A DNA stretch of 64,000 nucleotides from Sulfidibacter corallicola (GCF_017498545.1 NZ_CP071793.1:4241001-4305000); one strand, 5' to 3'. Positions 7,632 to 17,418 are shown, counted from the stretch's first letter. A program made the numbers and translations. Notes: a model not told the origin generated them from the sequence alone.

Positions 7632-10073
7632 TCAATCGCCTTGGCCTTGCGCGGCTTTTTCCACCGCATCGGCTCGCCAGGATACGCGGAAGCGATCCCC
7701 GACCACCTCGAACGACAGATCATGCCAGGCGAACAGGCGGGCCAGTCCGCGCAACAGGGCGCGCCCACCGTAGGCCTTCGGCTCCGCCGGGTCGGCGCCC
7801 TGGCGGCAACGGTTCTCCACGGAAAATTGGAACTGATTGCGGATGGGGTCCAGGTAGATCCTCAACAGCGGGACATCACCGGGGCACCCGTGGCGAATGG
7901 CATTCACCAAAACCTCGTGTAGGAAAAAGCCCAATCCGCCGCGCACGGGCATGGCCAACAGGTGGGTTTCGGGCCAGTCGAGACGGGCCTCGAAGGCGGT
8001 GCCCTCCGGCTCGGCATCGGCGAGCACCCCGTTGTTCCAATGAAGTTGCGCGCGAAGCCCGGTATCGTCCCGAACCACGTCGAACACTTCGTACGCGCGC
8101 TGGAGCGTGGCTCGGAGGTTGCCCTCGTCGACCAGGTACTCGGCGGGCGGCGGGTCGTCGTCCCAGTGCGTCAGCAGCCAGGCGATGACCTGAATCCGGT
8201 TGGAGAGATATCCGCTCAGCCATCGGGAAAAAGGGTGATCTCCGTGCCGGCTCAGGTGGCGATGAAGCACCCGTGAAAGGGTATCCAGTCCGTGGTTCAA
8301 CAGGCCCGCCAGCTTGTTGCGCTGATCCATTCGGGTCCGATCGACGACCTCGGCCGTGAACAGGCTCAAATCGGAATCGGGTTCAAGAATGAACAGCACG
8401 CCCAGCCGGTGGCGCTCGTCGGCGTGGATGGTCTCGATCGGGGCGGTGACGGTCACCGATCGAATGACCGCGTAGCGAAGCGAGTCGGCGATCACGAGCG
8501 GCAACCCATAGGCACGCCGCGCACCGGGCTCGGAGACTTGCATCCGTTCGTAGTGCTCCCGAACCTCGAGGCGATCGGGTAACAAACTCCGAAACAACAT
8601 GCCTTGCCGGAGCCCCAAATCCTCGGCGGCGGTATTGCCGAACACGATCTCTTCGGTATTGGGATCCACGACGGTGATCGGAATCTTCATGGTATTCAAG
8701 AGATTCTGCTTCTCCTGGAACTCCGAAACGGCTTGGGAGCGGGCGGCCTCCGCTCGATAGCGATTCCACTCGAGCCCCGCCAGAAGGAGGAGAAACAGCA
8801 AGACCAACAACGCCACGGAAAGCACCGGGAAATGCGGTTCGGTCTCGGGAAACAGCAACACCAGCCAGGTGTCGCGCTGCACCGGGAATCCCACGACCGC
8901 ACCCATACCCTCCGCGAAGCCGTGGTAGATGGAGGCCGGCGTTTGATAGCGTTGCCCGGTTACCTCTTGGCGTGCAAGCTGCGCCACGGCCTGCCCCAGC
9001 CGAGAAGGTCCCTTTTGGGATATGACGGAGGCCAGCGCCGCCCAGGGCCCGTTGCTGAGCGCGATGGGCGCCTCCAGCGTCACGAGCTCCGCCGTCAACG
9101 GGCCCTGAATGTGATTGGTGAAGTCTTCCCAATCCAAATCGAACGCGATATCGACGCCAAACAGTCCCTTGAGCCCGCTTTGCGGGGCGACCAACGGTAC
9201 GCTGAGACTGGTGATCAATCCACTTCCGGCGAGATCCAGGTAGAGTCCGGAATAGAAAGGATGGGCGGGAGCGCCGTAGTCGAAGGTGAAAAAGAACTCG
9301 TTGGAGACAAGGCTGGGCAGCTTTGGCATTTTCCGCAGCTCGCGGCCTTCGCGCAAAAACGCCTTGCGCAGCCGATCCTCGCCGGTGCCTGGCGCCATCC
9401 AAGGTTTGGTCACCATGGTGCCGTCCTCGCACAACGCAAAGAAACGGACCAACTTCGGCTTGCCGGGAACACCACCGAGCCAGGCCGAATCGGCATCGGT
9501 CACGAGTCGCGCCTGGACGCGGTTGATACTGGTCAACGCATCGCGCAGAAACTGGTTGGAGGCGTCCTCCCGATCGTCCAGATCGGCACCGCCGAGAAAG
9601 GTCCTTCGCGTCACGACAAACCACTCATCCTCCAAGGCCGCATAGAATTGAGAACGCATCTGCAGCGATTCGTCCTCGGGCTCCAATGGGATCGCCACGG
9701 GCCAATCGCCCTCGGCGGCGGTTGAACTGGAAAGCAGCAACTCGCCGAGCCGCTCGAACTGTTCGGGCACGTAGGAACCTTTTTGCCAAGTGATGAGTTC
9801 GGGTGAGAAATCCACCGAATCGGATGCCAGGTAACTGCTGAGTTCCCACTTCAGCCAGGCCAACACGCCGGGCGTATCGGTAGGGCGCATGGGCACCGTG
9901 CTGTGGACCATCTCGTAAAGCGCGCGAGCGCGGCTGGTGGCGACGCGGGCCCGCCAATCGGCGCGAACCTGGTACAGGGTCAGCAACCCCAGGAGCAAAA
10001 AGAGCAGCAACCCGAGGTAGAGGTAGCGTGCGGGGATCGGCTTGGGGAGATCATGGCGACCGGGTTTGGACAT
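7632..10073 (-). CDS. membrane sensor histidine-kinase-like protein (Cache-like, PAS, GHKL)
   Basis: 813 residues. A first membrane segment (about residues 17-37), a ~370-residue periplasmic region that looks Cache-like (DLDWEDFTNHIQG, WLVLLFPETEPHF) and a second segment (about 408-430) precede a PAS-like domain (ITVVDPNTEEIVFGNTAAED). The C-terminus has a GHKL ATPase trace: N-box HEVLVNAIRHGC near residue 713 and a weak G-box GGRALLRGLA. A canonical H-box is not obvious; a possible phospho-acceptor is the His of LLNHGLDTLSRVL near residue 590. It is divergently transcribed from the response-regulator-like gene at 10162, suggesting a signalling pair. Kinase activity is uncertain because the DxGxG box is not recognisable. 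Confidence 0.75.
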   Translation of the reverse strand: MSKPGRHDLPKPIPARYLYLGLLLFLLLGLLTLYQVRADWRARVATSRARALYEMVHSTVPMRPTDTPGVLAWLKWELSSYLASDSVDFSPELITWQKGSYVPEQFERLGELLLSSSTAAEGDWPVAIPLEPEDESLQMRSQFYAALEDEWFVVTRRTFLGGADLDDREDASNQFLRDALTSINRVQARLVTDADSAWLGGVPGKPKLVRFFALCEDGTMVTKPWMAPGTGEDRLRKAFLREGRELRKMPKLPSLVSNEFFFTFDYGAPAHPFYSGLYLDLAGSGLITSLSVPLVAPQSGLKGLFGVDIAFDLDWEDFTNHIQGPLTAELVTLEAPIALSNGPWAALASVISQKGPSRLGQAVAQLARQEVTGQRYQTPASIYHGFAEGMGAVVGFPVQRDTWLVLLFPETEPHFPVLSVALLVLLFLLLLAGLEWNRYRAEAARSQAVSEFQEKQNLLNTMKIPITVVDPNTEEIVFGNTAAEDLGLRQGMLFRSLLPDRLEVREHYERMQVSEPGARRAYGLPLVIADSLRYAVIRSVTVTAPIETIHADERHRLGVLFILEPDSDLSLFTAEVVDRTRMDQRNKLAGLLNHGLDTLSRVLHRHLSRHGDHPFSRWLSGYLSNRIQVIAWLLTHWDDDPPPAEYLVDEGNLRATLQRAYEVFDVVRDDTGLRAQLHWNNGVLADAEPEGTAFEARLDWPETHLLAMPVRGGLGFFLHEVLVNAIRHGCPGDVPLLRIYLDPIRNQFQFSVENRCRQGADPAEPKAYGGRALLRGLARLFAWHDLSFEVVGDRFRVSWRADAVEKAAQGQGD

Positions 10074-10161
10074 TCCGATATCCTTGGACCCTGCGGTCGG
10101 GTACTTTGTGGGGCGTTCGTTTCAGTTTAGAATGGATCCATTTCCCCACGGACGAACCGCA

Positions 10162-11214
10162 ATGAACGGTCACGGCGAACACGAACGCAAACCTATTGTT
10201 GTCATTGAAGATCACTTGTACCACATCGGCGAGATACTTCAATACTTGGAAGTCGACGCCCCCGACTTGATCGACCAGATCACCGTGGTCTGCCTGGATC
10301 GCCCCGGTCCCGATACGAACAAGGCGGTAACGGCCTGGTTGGCCGCCCATCCGGATTTGCAGGTGGCCGCTCATATGGATCCGTCCGCCATCACCGCGGC
10401 GGACCGGGCGCGCCTGATCTCCTTGCCCGAGGCATGTTTCCACAATGCCAACAGGTTCTGTCGACAGATCGCGGCCCTGATCGCGCCTGGCGGCCTGCTG
10501 GTGCAGGACATTCAGCTCTCGTCCCTGCACTTCCTTCCGGACGATCGTTGGTGGGAGTCGATCTACCTGGCCAATACGATTCGCGGGATGTTCGCCGCCC
10601 ACCCGCCCTCGTGCCGGTTCATGTCCAACAAGACCGGGTTCGAAGCGACCTTCGGTGCCGACCTGTTCGAGGCCGGTTTCGACCCCCGCGATGTGTTGGG
10701 GAAACACCGGCTCGCGCAACAGTTCGTGCCCGCACTTCAACGCTTTCGCCGCCAGCATTTTCCGTTGGTGGTTCGCGATTTGGGCACGGACGGCTGGCCC
10801 CGCGAGAAGTGGCTCGGCCGCCAGGCCGATATACACGAGGCATTGGCCACCGACTACGATCTGATTCTCTGGCTGGATGCGGCGCAAAAGGTCCGGCTGA
10901 GTGGGCGCCTGATCAAGACAGGCTCCGGCAAACGATGCCTGACACTCAAACCGGACTCTCAGGAAAGCCGGACATGGTCGCAACTGATCGACGCCTATCT
11001 ACAGGGCCAGGCCGGGATCTCGGTGCGTGCACTGGGCCGGCGTTTGGCGCCGGAACATGCCCTGCAGGCCGAGATGACCAATGCCGCGGCACGCCACATC
11101 CACGGACTCCGCGCGCGACTGACCCAGGGTGGGGCCATCACCACCCAAAGCGGTTTCTATCTGCTGTCGCCCACATATCGCATCGCGCGCGTGGATCCGC
11201 TTTCGGAACCCTGA
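10162..11214 (+). CDS. response-regulator-like protein with possible C-terminal winged helix
   Basis: 350 residues from ATG 10162; an ATG at 10132 is possible but has no better ribosome-binding site. The N-terminus IVVIEDHLYHIGEIL resembles the first strand and acidic pocket of a receiver domain, but the following residues do not give a convincing phospho-Asp/Lys set. A segment LIAPGGLLVQDIQL recalls a methyltransferase-like strand. The last ~90 residues (WSQLIDAYL ... AARHIHGLRARL) resemble an OmpR-type winged helix, where such a motif precedes the wing. The gene is divergent from the kinase-like gene across an 88-base gap. I regard it as an atypical regulator; the domain assignments are inference. 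Confidence 0.6.
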   Translation: MNGHGEHERKPIVVIEDHLYHIGEILQYLEVDAPDLIDQITVVCLDRPGPDTNKAVTAWLAAHPDLQVAAHMDPSAITAADRARLISLPEACFHNANRFCRQIAALIAPGGLLVQDIQLSSLHFLPDDRWWESIYLANTIRGMFAAHPPSCRFMSNKTGFEATFGADLFEAGFDPRDVLGKHRLAQQFVPALQRFRRQHFPLVVRDLGTDGWPREKWLGRQADIHEALATDYDLILWLDAAQKVRLSGRLIKTGSGKRCLTLKPDSQESRTWSQLIDAYLQGQAGISVRALGRRLAPEHALQAEMTNAAARHIHGLRARLTQGGAITTQSGFYLLSPTYRIARVDPLSEP

Positions 11215-11403
11215 GGCCAAAGGGCACTCTCTGTACGGGTTGGCTTCGGTGGGTTTCGGGACGAGCCGAGCCGTCAAGCACAGCCTATTTCGCCAACCTC
11301 CTCCCACCTTCGCAAAAAGGCGGTGCCCGCCGGAAGGTCGCGGTATAGAGCCGGTCCGGATGCCCGTACTAGGGTAGTCGCCAAAGACTTCGAGGAGGCG
11401 ACA

Positions 11404-13116
11404 GTGGCATGGGAAGCGTGGCGCAATGGATTCAATCAACTCTCGGCGGTGGTGACGGGCTTCCTCTGGCACCCGGTGGTGCTCTATGTCCTGCTGTTCG
11501 TCGGTATCTACCTGACCCTCCGCAGCGGTTTCGTGCAATACCGATCGCTGATTCACGGGTCCTCGCTCGTTCTGGGTCTCTCGGGCAAGAGCAAGGGGCC
11601 TGGCGCAATCAGTCACTTTCAAGCGCTGTCGGCGGCGCTGTCGGCCACGGTGGGCCTGGGCAACATCGGCGGCGTGGCGCTGGCCATCACGATCGGGGGT
11701 CCTGGCTCGGTCTTTTGGATGTGGGTGGTCGGCCTGCTGGGCATGGCGATCAAGACGGTGGAAGTGACATTGTCGATGAAGTTCCGCAATACGGAACAAC
11801 CGGACAACCCCCACGGCGGCCCGATGTACATGATTCGCGACGGGTTCGCCAAACACTTTCCTGGCCGGAAGAAGCTGGGCGCAGGGTTGGCCGGGATGTT
11901 CTGCGTCACCCTGCTGATTTCCACATTCACCGGGGGTAACGCCTTTCAGGCCTGGAACACGGCCATCGTCACGGAACAGTATTTCGGTGTGCCCAGCATC
12001 GTGGTCGGCTTGGTGCTCGGACTGATCGTGGCCTGCGTGATTCTCGGTGGGATCTCGCGGATCGGAAGAGTCGCGGGCCGCATCGTCCCCCTGATGTGTG
12101 GGCTCTATCTGGTCGCCGCCCTTTACGTGATCTGGGTGAACCTGGACCAGGTCCCCATGGTGATCGCCCTGATTTTCAAAGGGGCCTTCGGCTCGCTCAC
12201 GGGACAAGGTGCCTTCCTCGGCGGGACCGCGGGCTGGGCCTTCAGTACGGGCATGCAGCGCGCCTTCTTCTCGAACGAGGCGGGTCAGGGTTCTTCTTCG
12301 ATCGCCCACTCCGCGGTCAAAACGGACGAGCCCGCACGGGAGGGATTGGTCGCCGGTCTGGAACCCTTCATCGATACCCTGGTGGTGTGTTCCCTGACGG
12401 CCATGGTAATTCTGCTGAGCGGGTCCTGGAACCGGGAACCGGACGTACCGCTGAACGCAACCCCTGAGTTCTTTTCGACCCGCGACGGTCACTGGCAACT
12501 GGAAAAGACCGAACTGGAAAACCACCTGGGTGCATCGCTGGCCATCGGCCAACGGGTCACCATTCCGGTGAACGTTCCCGGTGCCGGCGGATTATCGACC
12601 ATGCTTTCGGGAGAAGTGACCGCCAGCCCGAGAAAAGCGGTGACCTGGGCATCCATCGCGGCCGACACCAAGCCGGAACTATTGGCTTCGGGCTTCTACC
12701 ACGCCTACGACGGCGCATCTCTCACGGCCTATTCGTTCGATCGCGTTCACCCCGGGCTCGGGCGGTGGTTGGTATCGCTGGCGACCTGGTTCTTCGCGAT
12801 CTCGACGATGATCTCGTGGAGCTACTACGGCGAACAAGGGGTGGTCTTTCTCTTCGGAGAGCGTTGGGTGCTGCTCTACAAGTTCGTGTTTTGCGGAATC
12901 ACGGTGATTTCGGCATCGGGTCTGATACAGACTTCCCAGGAAATCAATCACCTGACCATGCTCGGCACGGGCGCGATGCTGTGGGTCAACGTACCGATTC
13001 TGGTGCTGTTCTCGAACGAGGCGATGGCCTGCCTCAAGGACTACTATCGCCGCTCGGCCACGGCCGAGCCAACGGCGAAGCTTCCCATCGCGGAAGGGGC
13101 GAGCGACTCACGGTAG
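11404..13116 (+). CDS. alanine/glycine:cation symporter (AGCS family)
   Basis: 570 residues from GTG 11404, preceded by GAGGAGG with 6-7 base spacing; the upstream extension to 11323 is not needed. AGCS transporters import alanine or glycine with Na+ across the inner membrane. Family blocks are clear: ALSATVGLGNIGGVA, VFWMWVVGLLGMAIKTVE, GGPMYMI, FSTGMQRAFFSNEAGQGSS and AISTMISWSYYGEQ. The protein is about 100 residues longer than usual because a polar segment (about residues 342-437, starting SGSWNREPDVP) is inserted in an extracytoplasmic loop. Substrate specificity is not certain. Confidence 0.93.
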   Translation: MAWEAWRNGFNQLSAVVTGFLWHPVVLYVLLFVGIYLTLRSGFVQYRSLIHGSSLVLGLSGKSKGPGAISHFQALSAALSATVGLGNIGGVALAITIGGPGSVFWMWVVGLLGMAIKTVEVTLSMKFRNTEQPDNPHGGPMYMIRDGFAKHFPGRKKLGAGLAGMFCVTLLISTFTGGNAFQAWNTAIVTEQYFGVPSIVVGLVLGLIVACVILGGISRIGRVAGRIVPLMCGLYLVAALYVIWVNLDQVPMVIALIFKGAFGSLTGQGAFLGGTAGWAFSTGMQRAFFSNEAGQGSSSIAHSAVKTDEPAREGLVAGLEPFIDTLVVCSLTAMVILLSGSWNREPDVPLNATPEFFSTRDGHWQLEKTELENHLGASLAIGQRVTIPVNVPGAGGLSTMLSGEVTASPRKAVTWASIAADTKPELLASGFYHAYDGASLTAYSFDRVHPGLGRWLVSLATWFFAISTMISWSYYGEQGVVFLFGERWVLLYKFVFCGITVISASGLIQTSQEINHLTMLGTGAMLWVNVPILVLFSNEAMACLKDYYRRSATAEPTAKLPIAEGASDSR

Positions 13117-13466
13117 GTGCCCCTCCACCATCGAACCGTCTTTCGCTTTGCGGGTCGGCGACGGGAGGGGCACGCTTCCAGGTCTCGGCGTTCAGGTGCC
13201 AGGAGGACACACCGCAGCGGTGGTTCCGCTGAAACGGTCGCCACAACACCTCAAAAGCCTGGAGTTACGATCCTGTGCCCCTCCAGAAACAAAATCAATC
13301 CAGCAGGATGGGCACGGCATCAGGTTTCAGGCGTCAGGTCTTAGCAAGATGCTTATCATCAACCGATTAGCTAAAACCTGAGACCTGGCGGCCGGGACCA
13401 GTTGGCAGTTGGTACCCAACCGAGCCCAAGGAACTATTTCAATAAACCGCTGTATCTGGATTGGCA
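13117..13466. other. intergenic region with inverted and repeated short sequences
   Basis: 350 bases without a gene between convergent genes. GTGCCCCTCC (13117-13126) is complementary to GGAGGGGCAC (13164-13173), and the same 10-mer direct sequence recurs near 13273. A second imperfect inverted repeat pairs 13335-13345 (CAGGTCTTAGC) with 13370-13380 (GCTAAAACCTG). No T tract follows either, so they are not typical intrinsic terminators. Short ORFs here look random. Confidence 0.5.
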
Positions 13467-15014
13467 CTACCGAACGCGGATCGGCAGGGCGACCCAGTTG
13501 TTGGATTCATCGGTTTCGGCCAGGTCCCCGTTGGCATCCGCGACCAGGACGATGTACCAGGAGCCAGGCTCGGTGCCAACCGGAATCCGCACATTGGCGC
13601 TTTCTTCGGAGCCCGCGCTCCCCGCCAACGCGGAGACCGCATCGTAGTTGCGATAGGTATCACCCGAATCCCAGACGGCATCGGTGGAGAAGTAGTACTT
13701 GAGGCGTGTTGGGCCTGCCGACAGGTTGCCGGCGTTGAATACCTCGACCGACACGGGGACCTGGGTATCGGCCACGGCTTCGTCGAAGGCGAGCGCGGCA
13801 TCGCGAAGGATGAGGTCCACCCCTTCGATGGTCGGCTGCGGATCGGGGCCATCGCCACCGGGGGCGGGTGTGGGCCGCGGATATCGCACGATCAGGTCGA
13901 CCACGGACCGATCGGCATAGCCATTGACAGCGACGAAAATGCGACCGGGCCCTTCTAGCGAACACTGTTCGTCCGAGCCTTCGAGATAGGGGCGACAGTC
14001 GTATTCGGTTTCGGTCGGCGCCGCCTCGGATCGGAGGTGGAGGTCGGCATCGCCGGTCCCCTGCATGCGCACGTCGAACGTGCCCTCACCCACATCGAAG
14101 GGCCCGAAATGGCGCCACTCGCCGGCCTGAACCGTGGCCGCGTGGCTGGTTTCGATCCAGTCGCCATCGGGCGTATCGCCAGCCATGGCGGCCGCGAACC
14201 CGTCTTCGGGTTCCAATCCCACATAGATCATGGCTTCGCGGTTCCACACACTTTCGGAGCCTTCGGGTTGAAGGTGGAACAGATCGTAGTATCCATTGGC
14301 GTGTCCGGCCCATCCCCAGTTCACATGAACCTGGCCCGAGTCGTCGTAGCCGTCGATGACGAAGGCATGACCTTCGCCATTTTGGTTGCGTGCCATGTGC
14401 AGAACCGGGCGACCCTGGTCCAACTCGTCGATGACCATGGCCCGCCATTCCTCGTCGCTGTAGAGTTTGTAGCCGTCCGCGGTGGCGCGCAGGGCGACGT
14501 ACATTTGGCGGCGACCCTTGTTGTTGTAGCCAAAGGCGTAGCGCACGGCGTTCTCGAGTTGCTTCCCGGTGGCGGGGCTGCCGGTACCCAGGTCGAACTG
14601 GACATTGAGGGCTACGCCGACCTGAAAGATGAAGGTGGAAACCGCATCGATCTCGTCCTGCGTGGCACCGCGGAGGTGATCGGGCATGTGGTTCCAGGGA
14701 AAGACGGTTTGGGTGAGATCCAATTCGAGGTAACGCGGATCGAGGTTTTCATTGTCCAGCCAGTAGGAGACCGAATTGAACCCGCGATCACGGTAGCGGT
14801 AATAATTCAGAATCTGGGCCAGAGCCAGGGTGGTACAGCCAGGATAGGTTCGCTCACCCGAGAGGAGCGGTGTCTGGCGGTTGTAGGGCGCGCTTTGCCC
14901 CCATTCCGTTTTGATCATGGGTGGGACGGCGGCCGCCACCTGCACGAGTTGAGAACAGAAAAAGATGAGAAAAATGGAACACAGAACAGGACGCGTCCCC
15001 AAAGTCATACGCAT
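13467..15014 (-). CDS. secreted C10-family (streptopain-like) cysteine peptidase with CARDB-like domain
   Basis: 515 residues from ATG 15014, behind an AGGAGG site; ATG 15008 is the alternative. A Sec signal peptide ends about residue 29 (FCSQLVQVAAA). The peptidase domain has the catalytic Cys60 in YPGCTTLALAQIL and His216 in GHAFVIDGYD, followed by VNWGWAGHANGYY, all diagnostic of streptopain. The long inhibitory propeptide of SpeB is absent: mature sequence starts directly with the TEWGQSAPYN block. Residues ~290-375 look like a bacterial pre-peptidase C-terminal beta domain and ~390-515 like CARDB (VEVFNAGNLSAGPTRLKYYFS). Likely extracellular. Divergent from a LysR gene that may regulate it. 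Confidence 0.9.
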   Translation of the reverse strand: MRMTLGTRPVLCSIFLIFFCSQLVQVAAAVPPMIKTEWGQSAPYNRQTPLLSGERTYPGCTTLALAQILNYYRYRDRGFNSVSYWLDNENLDPRYLELDLTQTVFPWNHMPDHLRGATQDEIDAVSTFIFQVGVALNVQFDLGTGSPATGKQLENAVRYAFGYNNKGRRQMYVALRATADGYKLYSDEEWRAMVIDELDQGRPVLHMARNQNGEGHAFVIDGYDDSGQVHVNWGWAGHANGYYDLFHLQPEGSESVWNREAMIYVGLEPEDGFAAAMAGDTPDGDWIETSHAATVQAGEWRHFGPFDVGEGTFDVRMQGTGDADLHLRSEAAPTETEYDCRPYLEGSDEQCSLEGPGRIFVAVNGYADRSVVDLIVRYPRPTPAPGGDGPDPQPTIEGVDLILRDAALAFDEAVADTQVPVSVEVFNAGNLSAGPTRLKYYFSTDAVWDSGDTYRNYDAVSALAGSAGSEESANVRIPVGTEPGSWYIVLVADANGDLAETDESNNWVALPIRVR

Positions 15015-15257
15015 GAATCCTCCTGAGCCGCAAAGGCCGGCATGGTGCATCGCCTTCATGGCCGAAGCGCAATGGATCGGTCGGGTCGTTCCGAGGGAAA
15101 ACCGCATGGCGCCGAACGATTTGAGACCAGCAGGGTAGGGAGCCCGTGCCCGGCTTGCGGGAGAAACGAGAAGCCGGATCGACCCGACCTTTTTGGGTGC
15201 TCCGAAGAGCAAGGCCAGATTCTACGCTTGCGCACCTGGCGGGGAAAGGTTAAAAAA

Positions 15258-16226
15258 ATGCAAATGCCTATCCCATTTTTGGAACAATCCATGCCTCATA
15301 CCCACTCATACGATTTAAATGACGCGGCCTTTTTCGTGACACTATCCCGTTCGACCAGTTTCGCCGAGGCGGCCGAAAAGTTGGGGATCCCCAAATCGAC
15401 GCTGAGCCGGCGCATCGCGCGATTGGAAAGCGCGCTGGGGCTGTGCCTGGTGACGCGCAATACGCGCCACATGCGGTTGACCGAAGCGGGTCTCGCATTC
15501 GCGGCGCGTTGCGGCCCTCCGGTGGAGGCGTTGAACCACGCGTGCCGCACGCTCACTCGCGATGACGACGTACCGCGGGGTCATTTGCGGCTCTCGGCCT
15601 CGGTGACCTTCGGTAGTCGGGTCCTCAGCCATTGGTTGTTGCGATTTCTGGAGGTGTACCCGGAGGTGAGCCTGGACGTGATCCTGTGCAACGAGAACCG
15701 CGACCTGCTCACCGAAGAGATCGACCTCAGTTTCCGGCTCGGTCCCTTGGCGGACAGTTCGTACCAGGCGGTGCCGCTGTGGTCGGTGCCCTTCGTGGTG
15801 TGCGCCGCGCCCAAGTACCTGGAGCGAAACGGCGTGCCGCGACACCCGGAGGATTTGCGGGATCACCGGTGCATTCTATCCGAGCCGCGGCCCGGAGATA
15901 GTTGGGGATTCGTGGATCGGTTGGGAAAGGAGCTGTGGATTCCGGTTCGTGGACGAATTCGGGTCAACGAGTTACTGGTATCGGTTCGGGCGGCGACGTC
16001 CGGTGCCGGCATCGCCTACCTGCCACGAATGGGGGTCGGCCAGGCGTTGCAGCGGGGCGACCTCGTCGAAATACTGGGGAATTGGTTGCCGCCGGCCCCG
16101 ACCATGTATGCCTTGTTCCTGCCGAAACGGCCCATTTTGGCGGCGGTACGGGTCCTGGTCGACTTCATCAAGGACCGAGCCCAGGAGGCCCCGGCCCGAG
16201 ATCTGTACGAAGGCACCGCATTCTGA
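15258..16226 (+). CDS. LysR family transcriptional regulator
   Basis: 322 residues from ATG 15258, chosen because GGAAAGG lies upstream at suitable distance; the much longer open frame to 15042 is leader. An N-terminal winged HTH (about residues 20-80: FFVTLSRSTSFAEAAEKLG, then STLSRRIARLESALG) precedes a periplasmic-binding-like effector domain (DVILCNENRDLLTEEIDLSFRLG). The sequence is closest in style to the CrgA/AaeR-like LysR group. It is divergent from the C10 peptidase gene with 243 bases between the starts, so it may control that gene; this is inference from layout. The effector is unknown. Confidence 0.92.
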   Translation: MQMPIPFLEQSMPHTHSYDLNDAAFFVTLSRSTSFAEAAEKLGIPKSTLSRRIARLESALGLCLVTRNTRHMRLTEAGLAFAARCGPPVEALNHACRTLTRDDDVPRGHLRLSASVTFGSRVLSHWLLRFLEVYPEVSLDVILCNENRDLLTEEIDLSFRLGPLADSSYQAVPLWSVPFVVCAAPKYLERNGVPRHPEDLRDHRCILSEPRPGDSWGFVDRLGKELWIPVRGRIRVNELLVSVRAATSGAGIAYLPRMGVGQALQRGDLVEILGNWLPPAPTMYALFLPKRPILAAVRVLVDFIKDRAQEAPARDLYEGTAF

Positions 16227-16564
16227 CGTGTGAACCCGACAAACGGCTCCTGACCGAAAACCGCAAACGACGCACCAAACCCTCGACGTGAACGCATACG
16301 AGCAGGCTGCTCCCACGATTCGTCATGTTGCCGGAGTTCGGCCAGGACCTTTTGGGGGGGTTGAAGGTTGAAAGGGCGTATAGGGATGGGTGTCGTGATG
16401 GGTTGGGGATCGGTGAAGTGAGGGGAAGGCAGGTCCCGCCGATTCGTGGACGATACCCCGCGGGGAATCGTAGCGAGGCCGGATCCATGCGCGGATTCGC
16501 GGATCGAGCGTCGGGCGGGAAGGTCGGTGGACGTTCCCGTGACCCGGGGCACCTCGAGAGGGTG
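16227..16564. other. intergenic region between convergent genes
   Basis: 338 bases after the LysR stop and before the ComEA-like stop. No ORF with protein character, no tRNA, and no clear intrinsic terminator for either strand was seen. Confidence 0.4.
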
Positions 16565-16942
16565 CTAGATCCTGATTTTCGATTTCAACTTTTCGAAGGT
16601 CTTTTCACCGATGCCCTTCACGTTCATCAGTTCTTCGGGCTTTTTGAACTTGCCGTGTTCTTCGCGGAAGGCGACGATCCGCTCGGCGATCTTGGGGCCG
16701 ATTCGGGGCAGGGTCACCAGTTGATCCACCCCGGCGGTGTTGATGTTGACCGTATCGCCCTGCGATTCGCCAGGAGCGGCCTTTTGTGCCTGTTTGTTCT
16801 TTTCCGAGGGCGATGCCTTCTTCGTTTTCGCCTCTTCGGCGACGGCGGTCAGCGACAGCAACAAGACGGAGAGCATCAGCAGTCGGTGCCACCAGGGGAC
16901 CTGGGAGCGGAGGGGTGTGACGTGGATTTCGTTTCGTTTCAT
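16565..16942 (-). CDS. ComEA-like helix-hairpin-helix protein
   Basis: 125 residues. A hydrophobic N-terminal segment (about residues 20-36, LLMLSVLLLSLTAVA) acts as a signal peptide or anchor. A Lys/Ala-rich linker follows, then a ComEA-type double helix-hairpin-helix (VNINTAGVDQLVTLPRIG, IAERIVAFREEHGKF, LMNVKGIGEKTFEKL). ComEA proteins bind double-stranded DNA outside the inner membrane during transformation. Small proteins of this type are also common as solitary genes of unknown role. No other competence gene is nearby. Confidence 0.9.
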   Translation of the reverse strand: MKRNEIHVTPLRSQVPWWHRLLMLSVLLLSLTAVAEEAKTKKASPSEKNKQAQKAAPGESQGDTVNINTAGVDQLVTLPRIGPKIAERIVAFREEHGKFKKPEELMNVKGIGEKTFEKLKSKIRI

Positions 16943-17418
16943 GAGTGTCTCCTCGAACCCGTTCCAGGGGAACGCTGGTTTTTTCGCCCGGTGAGGGCGT
17001 GCATACCACCGGAGTAGTCATCGACGATCCCCGACCGTGAAAAAGCCACGGCATGTCAGGCCTCGACTTTATCTTATTGGGGAAGACGAGTCGGTAGCGC
17101 ATCTGTGGGATGGGTAAAGGCAAAGGCGCTGCCAACTTCATTCGCGAATAATTTTCTAAACACCTGCATTTAAATAGTTTTTATATGCCACAATTGACCG
17201 AAACCGGGCCTGTGTCAAGTGGCGTTGACGCGCTTTCGGGTCGCGAAACCGAGGAGGCCGACAAATGTAGAAAAGCCATGGGTGTATCGATTTTCGGGAG
17301 GCCAAATGCAGATGTCGCGTTTTGTGAACCGATGACAACGGTTCCGAAAGGTACATTGGCAGAATCGACGGTGGAGCGGCTCTGACTCGCGCGGCGCTCC
17401 GAAAGCGGGTGGTTTTTT
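16943..17418. other. intergenic region, AT-rich in part
   Basis: 476 bases upstream of the ComEA-like gene and downstream of the GNAT gene. Positions 17140-17190 are AT-rich. A 66-codon plus-strand frame (17185-17385) has no ribosome-binding site and random composition, so I do not call it. Nothing else is recognisable. Confidence 0.4.

Noticed and set aside
13117..13173. Intrinsic terminator of the symporter gene
   Set aside because: The 10-bp stem has a ~37-base loop and no T tract.
17185..17385. 66-codon plus-strand ORF
   Set aside because: No ribosome-binding site, and it is isolated in noncoding DNA.
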